A DNA stretch of 64,000 nt from positions 29,222 to 93,221 of the forward strand of contig VSSA01000017.1 in assembly GCA_008123405.1 (NCBI GenBank), in the 5' to 3' direction. Origin of the DNA: Nocardioides sp. BGMRC 2183 (GTDB taxonomy: Bacteria > Actinomycetota > Actinomycetes > Propionibacteriales > Nocardioidaceae). The notes under the pieces were generated by a model. That model worked only from the letters and a program-made list of their open reading frames with translations, was not told the origin of the DNA and made no database searches. Each line of letters starts with the position of its first letter. The first letter of the stretch is position 1. The position numbers and the translations under genes are program-made. Positions 61,628 to 64,000 of the stretch are shown here, in pieces.

Positions 61628-62023
61628 CTAGGCCTCCAGCTCGGTGGCGAGCGCGCGCAGCAGCTTGGCCACCGGCTGAGCGGTACGACGCTCCGGGTGC
61701 CGACCGTGCCGGTAGGACTCACCCACTCCGTCGAGCAGGCGGATCAGGTCCTCGACGATCGGGACCATCTCCTCGGGCTTCTTCCGCTTGGCCTGGGCCT
61801 TGTTGCGCGACACCGAGGCGGGCGCGTCCAACAGCCGCACCTGGAGCGCCTGCTCACCTCGGCGTCCCTGGGCGATCCCGAACTCCACCCGCGTACCGGG
61901 CTTCACCGTGGTGAGACCCTCGGGCAGCGCGTCCGCGTGGACGTAGACGTCCGGACCATCGGTCTGGGAGAGGAACCCGAAACCCTTGTCCGCGTCGAAC
62001 CACTTCACCTTGCCAGTAGGCAC
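61628..62023 (-). CDS. cold-shock-domain protein with C-terminal extension
   Basis: The N-terminal CSD (PTGKVKWFDADKGFGFLSQT with RNP1 and DVYVHADALPEGLTTV with RNP2-like) binds single-stranded RNA/DNA. From about residue 68 a basic (RNKAQAKRKKPEEM) and helical extension (VPIVEDLIRLLDGVGE, VAKLLRALATELEA) makes it 131 residues, twice the size of CspA. Such extended CSD proteins are typical of actinobacteria. GTG at 62023 gives the canonical start; open frame upstream enters element E6. Confidence 0.88.
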   Translation of the reverse strand: MPTGKVKWFDADKGFGFLSQTDGPDVYVHADALPEGLTTVKPGTRVEFGIAQGRRGEQALQVRLLDAPASVSRNKAQAKRKKPEEMVPIVEDLIRLLDGVGESYRHGRHPERRTAQPVAKLLRALATELEA

Positions 62024-62104
62024 GGTCCTCGACCTTCCTTCCACAGGAGCTGGGAGCCGGTGTGCCCCGGCCAGCGGGAATCGTAGGCCATGCTTGTCGC
62101 GGAG

Positions 62105-62276
62105 CTCTAAGAACGTGCGCCAGTAGGTGGCGCCGTCGCGAGCGTCGCGAGGTGCGTGCGCCGGCAAGGCGCGGACGCGATGGCAGGCTGGTTGCCTGTC
62201 GAGCGGCCGCAACGCAGCCGGCGTGCGTGCATCGCGACGCGCAGCAGGCGTCACCTACTGGCGGACGTTCTAAGAG
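62105..62276 (+). mobile_element. hairpin element E6 (upstream of GNAT gene)
   Basis: It contains CTAAG near both ends (62107-62111 and 62270-62274). The arms are about 26 bases: AAGAACGTGCGCCAGTAGG at the left against CCTACTGGCGGACGTTCT at the right. It carries GCAAGGCG (62164-62171) and GTCGAGCGGCCGCAACGC (62198-62215), identical to E2. The longest-armed reference copy for the family. It separates the divergent cold-shock and GNAT genes. Confidence 0.85.
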
Positions 62277-62318
62277 ATTAGGGAATGGCGCACGATCCGG
62301 AACGGAGTCGACGAGAGA

Positions 62319-62942
62319 ATGGGATGTCAGCAGCCCGGCGGCCCGGGCGCCTCGAGCGGACCGACGCTGCCGCCGCCACCGATCCCGCTGCGCACCGCAC
62401 GCCTGGTGCTGCGACCGATCCGCACCGACGACGAGCCCGACCTCGGCTACTACCGCGACCCGGAGGTCTGTCGCTACCTCCCGTTCCCACCCGTGGACGA
62501 CGATCAGTTGCGCGAGCGGATCGAACGGCTGGCCGGCGCTACCTCGCCCTCGCGGCCCGGCGAAGCGCTGCACCTGGCCGCGGTGCGCGACGGCCGGGTG
62601 GTCGGCGACGTGATGCTGCGACTGACCACGCGGCTGACCGAGCACGAGGCGCCGTCGGTGGCGGAGATCGGCTGGGTCTTCTCCCCCGGCGCCGCGGGGC
62701 ACGGATATGCCACGGAGGCGGCCCGCGCAGTCGTCGATCTCGGCTTCCAGCACTATGGAGTGCACCGGATCATGGCCCAGCTCGATCCCCGCAACACAGC
62801 CTCGGTCCGCCTGTGCGAGCGGCTCGGGATGCGGCACGAGGCGCACACCCGAGCCGACTTCCCCGGCTGGGACGGCACCTGGAGCGACACCGGGGTCTAC
62901 GGGCTGCTGCGCAGCGAGTGGTCGGTCACTCGGGACGGCTGA
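62319..62942 (+). CDS. GNAT-family N-acetyltransferase (RimJ/RimL type)
   Basis: This 207-residue acetyltransferase has LRTARLVLRPIRTDDEPDLG, RYLPFPPVDDDQLRERIERL, EIGWVFSPGAAGHGYATEAA (with the acetyl-CoA pyrophosphate loop GAAGHGYA) and QLDPRNTASVRLCERLGMRH. The Asn is in the usual motif B position. It acts on protein N-termini or a small amine; the substrate is unclear. The ATG at 62319 follows GACGAGAGA. It ends eight bases from the convergent IS110 transposase. Confidence 0.88.
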   Translation: MGCQQPGGPGASSGPTLPPPPIPLRTARLVLRPIRTDDEPDLGYYRDPEVCRYLPFPPVDDDQLRERIERLAGATSPSRPGEALHLAAVRDGRVVGDVMLRLTTRLTEHEAPSVAEIGWVFSPGAAGHGYATEAARAVVDLGFQHYGVHRIMAQLDPRNTASVRLCERLGMRHEAHTRADFPGWDGTWSDTGVYGLLRSEWSVTRDG

Positions 62943-62949
62943 GACGCTT

Positions 62950-64000
62950 CTATGGTTTGTCAACCCCGGGCGTGGCGAGGTGTCGGTAGAGCTCGCGGGC
63001 GATGTAGCGCTTGAGGCAGCGTCGGATTCGGCGCCTGCTGAGTCCTTGCTCGGTGCGTCGGGTGACGTAGTCGCGGGTGCGGTCGTCGTGTCGCATGCGA
63101 GAGCTCGCGATGGTGTGGAGCGCGCTGTTGAGTTGGCGGTCGCCGGTTCGGTTGAGCCGGTGTTCGTGTCGGTTGCCGGAGGCGATCTCGAGCGGGCTGA
63201 CACCGCCGAGCTTGGCGAACGCGGCCTCGTGACGGACCCGGCCGGGGTGGGACCAGGCAGCCAACACAGCGGCGGCTGTGGTGGGTCCGACGCCGGGCAG
63301 GTCGAGCAGTGTGGGGTGGGTGTCGGTGACCAGTTCGAGCAGGGCCTGCTCGTTGCCGTCGACCTCGACGTCGAGGGCCAGGATCCGGGTCGCGAGCCGG
63401 ATCGCCTCGGCTCGCGCTGTCGCTGCAGCGAGGGTGTCGGACGTGCGGGCACGCCAGGCAGCGATGGTGCGGATGGTGGGCCGGTTGACCTTCTTGCGGG
63501 CATCAACACCCAGTGGGTGGGTGCGCAGCAGCGCGTTGAGGGCGTTGACCATCCGGGTGCGTTCGCTGGTCATCGCGTTGCGTGCGGTGAGCAGGATCTG
63601 CAGGGTGGTCGAGGTCTGACCAGCGCGGGCGTCAGCGAGCTGGTCGAGCCGCTTGTGCAGGCTGCCACGGGCCGCGACGACGGCGTCGATGTGGTCGTTC
63701 TTGCCGGTGCCGCGTTCCCGCTTCGGCGACGGCGCGTCCACGACCCGGTAGCCGGCTTGAGCCAGCAGTGCGGTGATCTGGGCGCCGTAGCTGCGGGTGC
63801 CCTCGATGCTGACCAGCACCCGGTCCAGGTCGCCGCAGGTGGGTTCGCCGGTGCGTCGGCTGATCCAGGCCGCGGCGCGGAGGAGTCCCTTGGCGTGGGT
63901 GGGGAACTCACGATCGTCAACGACGCCGCCGGTGCGGGCGTCGATGATCGCGTAGTGGTGGGTCGCGGCGTGGGTGTCGACCCCGACGACGAACTGGTAG
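62950..64000 (-). mobile_element. IS110-family transposase (5' end beyond the window)
   Basis: The frame continues to the window edge. The visible 350 residues begin YQFVVGVDTHAATHHYAI, the DEDD-domain first Asp, then RVLVSIEGTRSYGAQ and KNDHIDAVVAARGSLHKRLD, the acidic DEDD positions. The C-terminal transposase_20 domain has DLPGVGPTTAAAVLAAW, FAKLGGVSPLEIASGNRHEH and the serine region RTGDRQLNSALHTI. IS110 elements use this DEDD/Ser transposase and a bridge RNA. The noncoding ends and any bridge RNA lie outside this view. No sign of frameshift. Confidence 0.92.

Overview
The window is about 70% G+C, uses many GTG starts and packs its genes into ATGA/GTGA-overlapping operons. DUF222-HNH nucleases, an ECF41 sigma factor, MetPS, a DUF429 protein and str operon proteins of actinobacterial type point to a high-G+C actinobacterium. 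Nocardioides or another Nocardioidaceae genus is the best guess. The content is mostly ordinary chromosome, with accessory or mobile material at about 27.3, 39.3, 42.6-43.7, 59.1 and 62.1-64.0 kb.

Layout. (1) 0-6.5 kb: an RsmC-like methyltransferase and truA, divergent from a pseudouridine catabolism pair (psuK-psuG), then xseAB and the Na+-coupled importer metPS. (2) 6.5-13 kb: a DUF4245 protein, a DUF222-HNH nuclease behind a LexA-type box, a molybdate island (HTH-Mop regulator, modABC) and glpX. (3) 13-22.7 kb: a 125-bp direct repeat, two alpha/beta hydrolases, a carbohydrate ABC importer with a CRP-like site, a DUF4032 kinase-like protein and a GH13 glucosidase. (4) 22.7-30.7 kb: a TPP riboswitch followed by thiE-thiO-thiS-thiG-tenI/thiE2-thiD-thiC. 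The overlap chain continues into a duplicated-domain secreted protein, an asparaginase and the glucosidase. (5) 30.8-37.5 kb: an arylamine N-acetyltransferase, an SRPBCC protein, a flavoprotein monooxygenase, a beta-helix lipoprotein, a DUF1707 protein, and an ECF41 sigma/carboxymuconolactone decarboxylase operon with its own ECF41-type promoter. (6) 37.6-48 kb: class I fumarase, a DUF429-RelA/SpoT fusion, an aldo-keto reductase, a vapBC module, class II fumarase, a GlsB-type membrane protein, a lysozyme-like cell-wall protein and PhoH2. (7) 48.5-64 kb: DUF5709, trmB, the str operon (rpsL-rpsG-fusA-tuf), purine permease, MarR/MFS, methyltransferase, DUF3027, MFS, a cold-shock protein, GNAT, and an IS110 transposase cut by the window end.

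The two most unusual signals are these. First, six copies of a previously unnamed (to me) family of about 150-170 bp hairpin elements share a core but have locus-specific palindromic arms, and most are bounded by CTNAG or CTAG. One copy lies in frame inside a thiE-like gene, and two bracket the vapBC module. Second, a single polypeptide joins a DUF429 RNase-H-like domain to a RelA/SpoT synthetase domain in which the usual catalytic Glu of the E-x-Q-x-R-T motif is Gln. Three further dispersed repeat families are present: 22-bp GAGTTGG/GGGCCC units, a TTGCGTCATACG hairpin, and the 125-bp direct repeat. No tRNA, rRNA or CRISPR array was seen.
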